From assembly GCA_051655145.1 (NCBI GenBank), contig JBOFZK010000068.1, positions 16,328 through 80,327 of the forward strand: a stretch of 64,000 nt of DNA, in the 5' to 3' direction. Positions 31,111 to 44,264 of this stretch are shown here, piece by piece. The notes beneath the pieces are model-generated. The model saw nothing but the letters and a program-made list of their open reading frames with translations, had not been told where the DNA came from and ran no database searches. Source of the DNA: UBA710 sp051655145 (GTDB taxonomy: Bacteria; Bacillota_I; Bacilli_A; Mycoplasmatales; Metamycoplasmataceae). Positions within the stretch are counted from its first letter, which is position 1. Every line of letters starts with the position of its first letter. A program made the translations under genes and the position numbers.

Positions 31111-31551
31111 ATGTATAAAACAAAAATAATAAATATTAATGGGGTGCCGTCTCAAGTTATAGAGTATCCTCAAGAACAAACACAAGTTATATATAATAAT
31201 CAAATTCCTCAAACTCAAATAATTTCTTTTGAGCAAGAATCAATGAGAAATCAACAAAATTTAATGAACCCTTATCAACAAAATAGATTTCAACAACAAC
31301 CACAAATGATTAGTCAAATGCCTCAATTAAGTAATCAATCAGCACCTCAAATGCTTTATACTGAAAGTCAAATAGGAAATGAATATGATGATATTCAAGA
31401 TTCTTCTCTTTTTGAAGATCAATATGGTTCAGAAACAAGAGAAAAATTAAATACTATTAAATTTCTTTTTGAAACTAGAGAAATTGATTATGAACAATAT
31501 TTAAAATTAACTAAAAAATTAGTAGTTGAGGACCTTGAAAAAGTCAAATAA
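31111..31551 (+). CDS. Gln-rich protein with a C-terminal SHOCT-like segment
   Basis: This gene encodes 146 residues. Residues about 15-80 are low-complexity and rich in Gln, Asn and Pro (for example QNRFQQQPQMISQMPQ). A short acidic stretch EYDDIQDSSLFEDQYG follows. The last 38 residues (REKLNTIKFLFETREIDYEQ and on) look like the SHOCT helical pair found at the ends of many bacterial oligomeric proteins; this match is by pattern only. The ATG follows GGAG. The 3' end overlaps the start of dnaE by 26 bases, so the two are likely translationally coupled. Function is unknown. Confidence 0.75.
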   Translation: MYKTKIININGVPSQVIEYPQEQTQVIYNNQIPQTQIISFEQESMRNQQNLMNPYQQNRFQQQPQMISQMPQLSNQSAPQMLYTESQIGNEYDDIQDSSLFEDQYGSETREKLNTIKFLFETREIDYEQYLKLTKKLVVEDLEKVK

Positions 31552-34471
31552 ATTTATTAACCTTCATTTAAATACTGAGTTTTCAATTTTAGAATCATCT
31601 ATATTAATAGATGAATATTTAAATTATCAATTAAATAATGAATTTGAATATGCTGTAATAACTGAGCATAATAATTTTTTTTCATTAGCTGAATTTAAAC
31701 AAAAATGTGAATCATTAGGGCTTAAGCCCATTTTTGGAATTGATTTAGATATTAATGATTCAAATAAAAATTATAGAATTATAGTTATAGCTAAATCTTA
31801 TGTAGGTTTTCAAAAACTTATTAAAATTAGCTCCTGCAGCACAAATAACAATATCAATTTAGATGAATTAAATATTAATGATTTGCTATTGATAGATCAT
31901 CCTAAATACGGATTCTTTTCAAATTATAAAAAACAAATTCCAAAAGATTTTGTTTTTTATAATTCTGAGGAAATAAATGATAAAAGATCTATTTTAATAA
32001 AAGAACAAATATGTCTAAATGAATCTGGAAAAGAAGTAATAAAAGCATTAAATGAAATTAAAAATGGTGAAAAAATAAAGAAAGAAATAGATGTTTTTTC
32101 TCCTTATTCAGAAAATGATGAAATGATTCAAAAAACTAATGATATTGCTAAATCATGTTATTTTGAATTTCCCGATGATTTTGGTAAGTATAATTTCCCA
32201 TCATTTATAAATAATGAAAACTTATCTTCATTCGAATATCTTAAAAAGATAATTAATGAAAATATACCTAATTATCAAAAACATTTTAAAGATAAAGAAA
32301 AAGCAATTAGTAGAATTAAATTTGAATTAGAAGTTATTAAAAAATTAAATTTTTCAGATTATTTCTTAATCATATTCGATATTATAAATTTTGCCAATAA
32401 ATCTAATATTGCAATAGGCCCAGGAAGAGGATCCGCAGCTTCCTCTATAATTTGTTTTATATTAGGAATTACAAGAATTAATCCATTAGAATTTGGATTA
32501 GTATTTGAAAGGTTTTTAAACCTATCTAGAATATCTATGCCAGATATAGATATAGATATTCAAGATGATAGAAGAGAAGAAATATTTGAATATATAAGAC
32601 AAAAATATGGAAACGATCATGTTTGCTTAATAACTACATTCCAAAAATTAAGTGCTAAAAGCGCATTAAAAGATATTGCTAAAATTCAAAACATTAAATT
32701 TAATGAAATAAATGAAATAACTAAACTTATTAGTACTGATCAAGATTTAGAAACAGCTTATAAAAGTGATGCTAAATTTAGAGCTAAAATTAAATCAAAA
32801 GTTGAATTTGATAGTATTTTAAATTTAGCTATAAAAATACAAAGCTTCCCTAGACAAACAGGAATACATGCGGCCGGAGTAATAATAAGTAAAGAAAAAT
32901 TAAATAATGTTATTCCTGTTTATTCAGAAAATGGGAATTTCGTTAGCCAACTATCAATGGATTATTTAGAAAAATGAGGATTATTAAAAATTGATTTACT
33001 TGGTCTTAAAACATTAACTATTATAAAAAATATAATTGAACTAATTAAAAAAGAAAATCCTTTATTTAACATTAATAATATTAATTATTCAGATGAAAGC
33101 ACTTTTAATTTATTAAATAATGGAGATACAATTGGAATATTTCAAATGGAATCTCAAGGGATGATTAATACCTTAAAAAGAGTTAAAGTAAATAAGTTTC
33201 TTGATATTGTAGATATCATATCTCTTTTTAGACCGGGGCCTATGCAAAATATTCAGCAATATATTGATGTTAAAAATGGTATTCAAAAAATAGAACATAT
33301 TTCTGATGCTTATGACCAAATAGTAAAAGAAACTAATGGAATTATTATCTACCAAGAACAAATAATGGAAATAGCTAAAACGATTGCTATTATGTCTTAT
33401 TCAGAAGCTGATATTTTAAGAAAGGCAATAAGTAAAAAAAATCTAAAAGAAATTACTGATTTAAAATTGAAATTTGTAAATGGATCAAAATCAAATGGGT
33501 ATAGCGAAGATATAGCTAATAGCGTTTTTAATCAAATAGAAAAATTTGCTCAATATGGTTTTAATAAAGCTCATGCTGTTTCATACGCAACTCTTACATA
33601 TCAAATGGCTTTTCTAAAAGCTAAGTTTCCTGTTTTCTTTTATTGCTCAATTTTAAATCCTCTTCCAGGACTTGAAACAATAAATAATTATGTAATAGAA
33701 ATGAAAAAATATAAATATGAAGTTTTCTCTCCATTAATAAATAAATCAAACATTAATGTTTATAACGAAGGAAATAATATTATATTAACCTTTCAACTTA
33801 TTAAAGGAATAGGACAAATAGCATCTCAAAAAATAATTGATGAAAGAACAAAAAACGGAAACTTTACTTCTTTTTTTAATTTTATTGCAAGAGCAAAAAA
33901 AAATGGAATAGGTGATTCAATTATCGAAAAACTTATTCTTTCTAATTCCTTAAGAGAATTTGGAAATATGAAAACACTTATATCTAATTTAGAAGCTGCT
34001 AATTATTATTATGAAAATATTAGTGTTAAATCAAAAACAGATAAAACTATTGTTCTTAATTTTAATGCTGAAGAAGAACTTTCATTAATAGAAAAAGAAA
34101 TTGATTATATTTTTGAAGCGAAAAATGAAATAGAGCAATTAGGTGGAATTTATAATGCCTTCCCTACTCTTAAATTTGAAAGTGATGATAAATTAGTGAA
34201 TATTAAAGAAGGTATAGAATATATTCTTTGTTTAATGATTAATAAAATATCAGAAAAAAAAGATAAAAACCAAAATGAAATAGGAATTATCGAAGTAATG
34301 GATTCATCAAAAAAAGAAACTTTTTTTCTCTTTAAAGAAGTATGAGAAAAATATAAAACTGTTTTAAAAGAAAACCAAATAATTAAAATTAAAGTAATTA
34401 AATATTTTAATTCTTTTAAAAATCAATATGGTTATAAAATTAGGGATATAATGGTTAAAGATGAAAAATAA
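31526..34471 (+). CDS. dnaE: DNA polymerase III alpha subunit, DnaE type
   Basis: This is a 981-residue family C polymerase, shorter than the usual 1100-1160. The PHP domain starts NLHLNTEFSILESS and includes AVITEHNNF. The palm has GPGRGSAASS, the catalytic aspartates in MPDIDIDIQDDRREE, and KIDLLGLKTLTII with the third. IYQEQIMEIAKTI and YGFNKAHAVSYA are typical DnaE. The C-terminal OB fold and tau-binding part look reduced. In low-GC bacteria DnaE extends RNA primers before PolC (59411-63712) takes over. The start is uncertain: TTG at 31526 and TTG at 31535 are both possible, neither with a good ribosome site, and coupling to the overlapping upstream gene is likely. Confidence 0.93.
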
Positions 34472-35342
34472 AATTTTATTAGTAGATGGTAATTTACTTC
34501 TTTTCAAATCATTTTATTCTGTATTTTTAAATAAATCAGAATATAAAAATAGTAAAGGAATTGATACTAGAACTATTCATAGATTTTTAAAAACTTTGCT
34601 TTCAGTTATAAAACAATTATCAATTGAATTTTGTTTTATAGCATTTGATGCTCATGGAGATAATAAGAGAAAAGAATTATATTCTGAATATAAAGCAGGA
34701 AGATCTAAACCAGATCCTAGTATTTTTGAATATAAAAAATACATATTAAAAATATTAGATGAATTAAATCTATTTTGATTTGAAAAAATAGGTGATGAAG
34801 CTGATGATTTAATAGCTTCAATTAGAGATCAACTAAAAGAAGAAAATAATTCCTTCTTTGTTTTTTCTGATGATCAAGATTTATTACAATTAATTGATAC
34901 TAATACAAATGTAATAAAGAAAAATAACAAAGAAAAAAAGTATGAAGAAATTAATGTAGAAAATTTTAGTTCTATTTTTGATTTTGATCCAATTAAAATT
35001 ATTGATTTTAAAGCTATTTCAGGCGATCCTTCTGATAATTTACCAGGAATTAAAGGAGTAGGGAAAGTCGGCGCTACAAATCTATTAAAACAATATGGAA
35101 CATTAGAAAACATTTATGAAAATATTGATTCTCTTTCATTAGATTTAAAAAATAAATTTATTGAAAATAAGGGAATCTCTTTTTTATGTAAAAAATTAGC
35201 AACCTTAAATCATAATGTTGATCTTAGTTTTATAAAAATAAATGATCTTAAAATAAATCACGATTACAATGATTCGTCTTTTAAAACACTTGAAGAATTA
35301 GAACTTAAAAATATTATTTCAGAGATTTTAAATAATCACTAG
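34461..35342 (+). CDS. Stand-alone 5'-3' exonuclease (PolA N-terminal type)
   Basis: This 293-residue flap/5' nuclease corresponds to the N-terminal domain of DNA polymerase I, without the polymerase. It removes RNA primers and flaps. The active-site acidic clusters are present: LLVDGNLLLFKS, CFIAFDAHGDNKRKELYSEY followed by KAGRSKPDP, GDEADDLIA, and VFSDDQDLLQL. The DNA-binding helix-hairpin-helix is SGDPSDNLPGIKGVGKVGA. It overlaps the end of dnaE by 11 bases, a placement that fits a joint role in replication. The stand-alone form is normal in mycoplasmas. Its end overlaps nrnA on the other strand by 29 bases. Confidence 0.95.
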
Positions 35343-36291
35343 CTAATTTATTTGCATCATTAACAAATTTTAGTATCTCTCTTTTATTTTTTACTTTAGC
35401 TCCAGAAGCTAATTGATGTCCTCCACCATTATATTTGCTTGCAAGAATATTTATAGCTGGTCCATTAGATCTTATTCTTACTCTATATGTATTATCAATA
35501 TCTTCTATAAAAAAGATTCAAATTGGAAAATTATCTATATTTGCTAAAAAGTTTACTTTATTTTTTTCATTCGCATCTAGTTTTAGTTTTTTAGATAGTT
35601 CATTTGTAACAACATAATAAATTACATTCCCATTAGTTTTAAAGTTTTTAAGAACTTCACTATTAAACTTTATGTCCTTAATATTTCTTTTTTTAAGCTT
35701 ATTATGAAGTGAAAAAAAATCAAATTTGTTTTCCTCAAGCAGAATAGATGCCATATTATGAGTTCTTGATGATGTTTTTTCATAAAAAAATCATCCAGAG
35801 TCTGTAATTAAACCAAGATATAAATATTCGGCTGCAATGGGGGTTATTTCTCATTTTAAACTTTTTGCTAATAATGTTATTTGTTCACAACTCGAAGAAA
35901 ATGTAGGATCTACTCATAAAAACTTGTTTTCAGGTAAATCATCACTACTTGGATGATGATCAATTCTTAAAATATTTTTAAATTTGTTTTCTTTAATAAC
36001 CTCTGCGTTTTGAATTCTATCTAAATTTCCGCAATCTACTATGATTGCAAGGGCTTGAGATATGGTTTTTTTTGATGGGATTTTATCATGTTTAAAATCC
36101 ATAAAATTTAGGACATTGAAGCTATTACCAATGGCCAATACTTTTTTTTGCGGAAAATTTGTCTTTAAAAGCTCTTTAAGACCTAGTTGAGAACCTAAAC
36201 AGTCTCCATCTGGGTTAATATGATGAAAAATTACTATTATTTCGTGCTCTTCAATTAATTTATTAATTGAGTTTTTTATTTTTGTTTTCAT
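35314..36291 (-). CDS. nrnA: DHH-family oligoribonuclease/pAp phosphatase NrnA
   Basis: This is a 325-residue DHH/DHHA1 phosphoesterase. The N-terminal metal motif is FHHINPDGDCLGSQLGL, followed by IIVDCGN and LRIDHHPSSDDL, which gives the family its name. The C-terminal DHHA1 domain ends with YNGGGHQLASGAKVKN. NrnA enzymes degrade short RNA oligonucleotides and dephosphorylate 3'-phosphoadenosine 5'-phosphate; mycoplasma members have been shown to do both. A TATAAT box sits 13 bases before the ATG with no clear ribosome site. It is divergent from the giant permease gene. Confidence 0.93.
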
Positions 36292-36304
36292 TATTTATTA
36301 ACTA

Positions 36305-36350
36305 ATTATAGTTAAAAGGTTGTAATTTTGGCATATTTTTATTGTAAAAT
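36305..36350. promoter_or_regulatory. Divergent promoters of nrnA and the giant permease
   Basis: The minus-strand TATAAT at 36305-36310 serves nrnA. The plus-strand TAAAAT at 36345-36350 serves the permease; its transcript would begin with GAGGGG, putting a ribosome binding site at the very 5' end, 6 bases before a TTG start codon. Confidence 0.5.
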
Positions 36351-36371
36351 TATTTTTTTGAGGGGATAATA

Positions 36372-39300
36372 TTGAAAAAACTTTTTAAAGAAGTAATAAA
36401 ATCATTGGCAAAGTCAAAAGTTCTTATGGTTTGTTTGATGGTATTAATTTTTTTATCATCTAGTTTTTTTACTTTATTTTCTGACATTGCAAAAAATTAT
36501 TCTAACGATTTTAATAACTATAAAAACGTTTCAAAAGCGCATGATTTAACTGTTGATTTAAACATTAAAAACAATAATAAAAGACCAGATAAATTTTATT
36601 TAGATACTTCTTCTCTTTTTTATTCTGATGTAAATAATGTTAATGTTGAGAGTGATATTATTGTTTCTCCTTTAATCTTGGAAACAAATACTACAGATCC
36701 TAATGATAAAAATAAATATTTTAAAATATCAAATATTATTCCTAGTTTAGCCGGACTAAATGATTTTTATATTAGCTTAGAGGAATTTTATAGTTTTTTA
36801 AAAATCAATCCATTAATTTTTGATTTTATCAATTCTTCTAACTTTCCAACAGAACAAATCGAAATTACTAAAAACTTTTTTTCACAATATAATTTTAAAA
36901 AGTTTTCAGCTCCAGGGCAATTATTAGCTGGGAATGCTTTTGAACTTAGAACAACAGATTCTTTTATATCTTTTAATAATTCTTTAAATCAACCATTAAA
37001 ATTATCTGATTTAGTTACAATTTTAAATAATGGTTTTAGAGTTTCTGATACTATTTCAGGAGTAAAAAATATTTTTGTAAATATTAAAACTAAAGAAGCT
37101 TCTATATCTTTAAATGATAAAAAAGAATGAGCAATTCAAAATGTTCTTTATATAATTAAAAGTTCAGATGTAGCAAAGTTTTTAGGATTTAAAATTAAAG
37201 ATCCAAGATTTGGAATTTATGAAGTAGATCCAAATACAACTATTTCAAAAAATGCTTTTTTTACTCCCACAACAAATTCAACATATGTAAAATTAAATCC
37301 TAATGCAACATGAAATAAAACTTTTAAATTAAGCACAAATAATGTTTTTGCTCAAGAAATAATAGCAAGTCAAAAAGCAGAGCCTATTTTTAATTTAAAT
37401 AATAACTTTTTTATAAAAAAAGATTGAATACAAAAGAAGAAAATTATTAATACTTTTACTTTAAAGCTTGATCAATTAACTTATGATTTTGAAATGGGCG
37501 CTGAGGAAAATAAAGAATGAGGAGGATCATATTTAGATTTTATTAATAGCATTAAAAATGACAATATTAAAAAGAGATATTTTAGTAAAAATGCTTTTTG
37601 AGAGAAAAAAAATTATATTTTTAATGCAGATATAAATGGTCAAATAATAGATAAAAATAAATTTACAGTAACTAAAGCGGAATTATTAAATGTTGACTTA
37701 AATAAACAAATAATTTCAACAAAAAACCCACTTAAAAAAAGTACTATATTATTAGAATTAAGAAATAACGATATTATTTCTCCTGACGAATATAACAAAA
37801 TAATTAATGATATTTCAGGAAATGATGCTTCATTATTATTAAATAATATTAAAAATAATGAGGGAACAGTAAGAAAAGTAAATGAAATTAATTCTTTTGT
37901 AGAAGATAAAATTGATTCAAATATTTTTAATGGAATTAATTCTCTTGTAGGGGATAATAACGTTTCATTAAGGGAAACAGTAAGTATTAAATCAGAAAAT
38001 AATTTATTCAATCTGGTTAATTTAGGTGATAAAAATAAAGAAATAAAAATTGGTAAAAATTCTTTTAATACAACCAATGTTAATACTCTTTATAATGAAG
38101 AAAAAAATGGAACAAATTTATTATTTAATTCTTCTCTTTATTTCGATCCTAAAAGTAAAGAATCATTGCAATCTTTTACTCCAGAAATAATAAGTAAAAT
38201 TTTTTCTGGATATTCCCTTGAATCTAGTTATTTAAATCCTATATTCTATTTTGGAAATTATAAATTTTTTGATACTAAAAATAATGTTTATGTTACATTA
38301 AATTCGCAAAAAATTCTTCTTCTAGAAAGAATGGTTGATAATGTTAAAAAATTCGTTGGTATTACATTAAATCCAATTGAAAATAAATTTGTTCTTCTAA
38401 CTTCTGTAAGTAGTCCTTTTATAAATTGAAATGTAATTGAAAATTCTTCATTTGATAATACAATTGAAAATCTTAATAAATTAATATTTACTGAAAAATG
38501 AAGTTTTGCTGAAGAAAATCTTAGTGGAAAAAAAGTTGATCTTATAGGTGAATTTGGTTGAGCTATTCAAGATAAGAATTATTCTAATAAATTTTATGTT
38601 CCTTTAAGAATATTACTTCCTTCTTCAGAAATAATTCAAGATTACCAAAACGGAAATGGATTTAAACATTTTAGTGATAATTTAGAAAATTATTTAACTA
38701 CATCTCTAGATGGTGTTGTATCGCCTTTTGATATAAAGATATTAACAGATGCAACTAATCAATCATTTACAAATTACGGATTTGGAAATGCTCTTATGCC
38801 ACCTTCTGTTTTAACAAAAAATGTATTATTAAAATCTGTGCTAGGAATTCCATACCATGCTGCTCTTTATGATCAAAAAGATTATTTAGGTAATTTATTA
38901 AATAGTATTTTAAATTCTAAAAAAGGTACAGTTGATGAAAACCTTACTTCTTTAACAATTATATTTAAAAACTTCTTCAATATAAATATTGATTTTAATA
39001 GCTTAGCAACAAGATTTTTTGTTGATAAAAATATATTTTTTAGTGACCTTTCTTCTTTACTTTCATCTATAAATATTGACAAATTTTTTATAGAGTTTTT
39101 TGAATCATTTTTTAATAATCAAAATGAGAGCAATAAAGCTATTGGTATCGGAGATTATTTACCTTTTATATTAAAAAATGTAAATGAGAATAGATTTAAA
39201 GAAAGTATCAAAAAAATAATTACAAATGTAAATTGAGGAAATATTTTTAAAACTATTTATGATAATTTGAGTATTGCAGATAGAGAAATTTATGGAAATA

Positions 39301-42300
39301 TAATTCTTCAATTAAATGGTGGAGAAAATTATAAAAATATAGGTGTTGGGTTAAGTGAATTGCTTGATTATTTTTCTTTAGATAGTTTTAAGCAATTAGT
39401 AAATAATAAAATTGTTAATAAAGAATTTTTAATAGTAGATGATAATAATGATGAAAAACTTATTTCAACAAATACTATGAAAACTTCAGATCTTTTTTCA
39501 TCTCTTCTTGTCTCAATTTCCCCTGATGGAGATAATAATGAAAATATATTAAATTCATTAATTAAATTATTAAATTTATCAAATAAAACTTCTGGATTTT
39601 TGGGTGTTTATCAACCTGATAGTGATCCAAATAAAATTGATTTATATGATTTAACATCTCTTAATGTTTCAAAGTCACCTGAAATACAAAGTGATGATGT
39701 AATTTTAAAAGAGTTATTAAAGAAAATAAATGAAGGTTTTAATCTTAATAACTTAAATGATATAGAAAAAAATGTTTTAAAAAAATATATATTAATTAAA
39801 AATGAAAATGATTTTTTAAGTTTATCCACTAATGAACTTAAAACTAGATTAATATATATATTACAAGTGATAGAGCAGGGAAAATTAATTAGTTTTCAAA
39901 TAGATACTGATTCATTTAATCCATCCGTTACAAAAACTATAGCAGATAGCTTTTTATCTTTAATTCATCCTAAAACTACAAGTGGTAGCTTTATTGAAAA
40001 AACTATTAAAAAACAAATTTATGATCAGTTTTATGCTGGTAAAAATGCTATTAAAGAATATGATATGTTACCTGAAATGTTAAACTATTATAATTTTTGA
40101 TTATTGTTTTCAAAAGGAACTTTAGAAAGTGGATTAAATCCTGTTGATCAAATAAATAATTTAATTAATTTAGTAACTGGAGTTAATAATAATACAATTA
40201 AACAAATCCTATCTAAAAAGACACATGAGTTTAATAAATTTTTATTAGGGAGAACTCCTATTTTAGATGGATTTACTTCAACTAAAAAAATAGCTGTTGA
40301 ATTAGCTGCTGAAACAGAAAAACAATTAAAGGCGGATCCTAATACTACTTGAATATCTAAGGATATAATTAAAATGTTTTTTAATGTTGATAATTTAAAT
40401 AATGTTTCATATAATGTAAATACCTTTTCATTAGTAGGGGCACTTACAATGATTATGGCTAATGATGGGCAACAACAAATTGATCTTTTAAAAAATAATT
40501 TTATAAATTCTTTCTTAGGGGAAGGAACTATCCAAGAAAAATTAACAAGAGTTGAACTTGCTTTAAAAATGCAAAACCAATTAAATGGTAGCACTTATAA
40601 TATTTTAGAAAATATAGGTTTATCAAGTGCTGTTATGTCTTCTTTTTCTGGAATACTTAATCCATTTGTAGTATTGTGATATACCGTTAATCAAAACGCT
40701 ACAAGTACAGCTTCATTAGGTAACTTACAATTCTTATTAAAAGAAAGACTTTATAAAATTAATTCTGTAGATAATAATGTTGATTCAATTAACTTTAGTG
40801 GTTTTGAAAATATAATTAATTTTATATATGGTAGTCCTGAATTTATTGATAAAGGATATAATCCAAAAGAAGTAATTCCTTTAGAATTAGATTTTGCTAC
40901 AATTCAAAATTTATATGACAAATTTACAACTAATAATCCTAACAATCCCCTGGATAAAATTAATCTTAAATTTTTCGGAATTGATATAAATGATTTAATA
41001 TCATCTGTTCTTATGTCATTTGTAGAAGAAAGAAAAGAAGAAAATGTTATTGTTACATATAATGTAAGTTCATTTGTTGCTAAAGTTTCTTATGGTTATT
41101 TAAAAGAAAATAATAAAGAAACATTTGATTTGAAAAAGAATATTAATATTCTAAGTGATTTAGATGAAATGGAAAAATTTATTAATGATCCTATAAATAA
41201 TAAATTTGTAATTGATGTTAATGGACTTAAATATTTAATTATAGGAGAAGATATTACAGCTGATTTTCTTTACCCAATAATTAATACAGAAAATATTCAA
41301 GTTGATTCTAAAAAACAAGCTATAGTTTATTTAAATCAAACAGGTTTTGATAGAGCAAGACAATCTAATGCTAATTCATTTATTGAAAAATATTTAATAT
41401 TAAGAAAAGGTAATTTTCCTAAAAGTTTAGTTGAACTTAAAAAAGAAATTAATTTACTTATTTATAATGCAATTAATGGAACTGATTATGGCCCCGGAGA
41501 AAATCCTGGAATTAATGATGTTGCTTTCTTATATAACGAAATAAATCCACTTAATCCTGAAAGATCTTTAAGAATAACTACAATAGAAAATATGATTAAT
41601 CTTATTAATTCATTAAATTTAATAGTAACCGTTTCTTTATTAATTATTATTTCTGGAGTAATTATATTAATTATTAAAAGATTTATAATGGCAAAGGCAA
41701 GAGTCTTTGGAATTTTAAAAGCTCAAGGATATTCAAAGCTACAAATATCTATAGCATTAACAACTATTGGTACAGCTGCAGTTACTGTAGGAGGGGCTTT
41801 TGGTTATTTATTAGGTTTATCATTACAAGGAACTTTCATAGGAGTTTTCAGTAGTTTTTGAGCATTACCTGTAAAAGCTGTTTCATTTAATATTATTTCA
41901 TTTTTAATAACAATTATTGTTCCTCTTGTGATGGTGTCTATTTTAATAATTGTAATTTCTTTAATTGTACTAAGAATGAATACAATGTCTTTAATTAATG
42001 AATCATTTGAATTAAATAAATCTAGATCTGCTGAAAAAATAAAAAAATCAATAAAAAACACAAGTATTAAAAATAAATTTAGTGTTGCTTTATCAATTAA
42101 TTCAGCAATGAAGTTGTTTTCTTTATTAATTTGTCTTGTAGCTTCTTCTTCAATAAGTATTTTCTCAATTGCTTCTAACGGTGGTTTTGATAAATCAACT
42201 GATCTAACATATAAAAATAGAAAATATAAATATAAAATAGATCTTACATCTCCTGTAAAAGAGAGTGGTCTTTATTCAAAAATAGACCTTGGGGACGAAA

Positions 42301-44264
42301 TAAATACAAATATAAATAATCTTCTTTTTGTTCCTACAGGAAATCCAAATGAAGGAAATACATATATAGCAGATTATTTTAGACCAGGTTTTTCTTCAGT
42401 AATTAATTTTGATATAGAAGATCCTAATAATCCAGGAGTATTTATTCCCTCAAATGGTGTTCCTTTCCCAAATTCTCCTCATATTATTACAAAGTCTTCA
42501 TTAGATTTAACTGTTAAATCATCAGGAATCAATATTAATACATGAAATACGCTTTTCAATTCTCTTCCTGAAGCACAAAAAGTAAAACTTTTAGAAGTCT
42601 CAGAAAACGCTTGTTTTTATATTGAAAAAACACAAGAAATTATTTTCCCAACAGCACAAGATAAATTTGCAAGAAATAAATTAACAGGCGAAAAAATTAA
42701 CTATTTCAAATATATTCAAGAAAGTAATCCATCTGATTCTCATTTTGTTTATAGAAAATTAAATGCAGATCAAAGCGATTATATAAATTTAAAAATTATA
42801 ATTGGAGAAACAGATCCTGAACTTAAAGAACTTAGAAATGTTTATAGAATGTTTTTAGTAAATGCTTACAATATTATGTTTAATAACAAAACAGAGATAC
42901 AAGATTTTTCTTTACTTTTTGGTGGAATTAAATTTGATAAAGAACAAAACGAAACATATACATGAGCAAAAACTAGAGATACAAATAATAAAGAGTTAAA
43001 AATTTATGGATATAAAAATAATTCATCATATGTTCAAATTGTTAATTCAAATGGAACTAATCTTTTAAATGTTGCTGATGATTTTTATATTAAAAATAAA
43101 GATTTCAAAATTTATCCAATAATTATTAATGAAGTTGCTTCAAATTTAAGAAATTTATCAACTGGTAAGAAAATTTATTTAAAAGTAGAAAACTCATTTA
43201 AAAGAAATTTAAATAAACTTGAACAATCAATTAATAAAACAAATGTTGTAAATGAAGAAATAATTACTTTTGAAGTAGTTGGAATAAATAATACTTATAT
43301 TAATGAAGAGTTTTCAACAACACAAACAGTTATAAATGATGTTTTAGGATTAGAGGCTACAGCAAATCAAGAAGCATTTAATGGTATTTTTTCAAACAAA
43401 GATAATCCTTCAGTTATTTCTGATTCTCTTTCTTTATATTCACAATCAAATTATTGAGCAGCTGATCAAAAAATAGATATAGATTATAATCCAGCAACAG
43501 CTACTTCCGCTATTCTTGGAAGAAGTAAAAATATATTTAAACAGTTGTTTTATTTAAATAGTATTGATAATAAAGAAAACGAAGCAGTAATACCTTTAGC
43601 TCTTAAAAAAATAGATCCTATTTTTTATAATAATAAAATAATAATTTCTGATGCTATTGAAAAATGACTTGGATTTGAAATTGATACAAATAATGACGGA
43701 ATTTTAGATCCTACCGAGCTTTCTTCGCTATCTAATGAAGAAATATTAACTGGATTAAAAATGTTTGTTGATGTTTATGGAACTAATATTCTAGATCCTT
43801 TAATTGAAAATGTTTTTTCAAAAGATATAGAGGTTGGATTTATTTTAGGAACATCAAATGTTATGAATACTATAACAATTTTAATACTGGCATTTTCACT
43901 TTCAATTTCAATGATTATTTTAATTCTTATGTCTACTTTAATAATTAATGAAAATGAAAGAAATATCGCTATCTTTGGTATCTTAGGATATAGCAATAGA
44001 GATAAGGCAAGAATGTTCTTATCAATTTACTTCCCAATTTTATTGGCAGCTGTTTTAATTTCAATTCCTTTTTCTCTTGGATTAATAAGTTTATTTACTA
44101 CTTTTATATTACAAACTTCATTAACATTGCTTCCTATTTCTTTATCTGCAATTAGTATTTTAGGTGGATCATTATTCGTATTAGTAATATTCTCAATGTC
44201 ATTATTATTATCTTGATATAACGTAAATAAAATTAAACCTATATTATTATTGAAGGGGAAATAA
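36372..44264 (+). CDS. Giant (2630-residue) FtsX/MacB-type ABC transporter permease
   Basis: This single reading frame of 2630 residues uses numerous TGA-Trp codons. Its architecture is duplicated. A TM helix near residues 15-35 is followed by an extracytoplasmic region of about 1700 residues, then a three-helix FtsX domain at about 1735-1870 containing VFGILKAQGYSKLQISIAL. A second initial TM near 1912-1940 is followed by a 550-residue ectodomain and a second FtsX domain at about 2490-2620 containing NIAIFGILGYSNRDKARMF. The GILKAQGYS/GILGYS loops are the coupling helices that contact the ATPase. An EF-hand-like loop lies at residues 2438-2449. The start is TTG with AGGGG 6 bases upstream. 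The ATPase gene follows directly. Related mycoplasma permeases exist; the cargo is unknown. Confidence 0.9.

Noticed and set aside
39606..39650. Second EF-hand-like loop in the giant permease (DSDPNKIDLYDL)
   Set aside because: Loop position 6 is Lys instead of Gly and position 12 is not Glu or Asp, so calcium binding is not supported.
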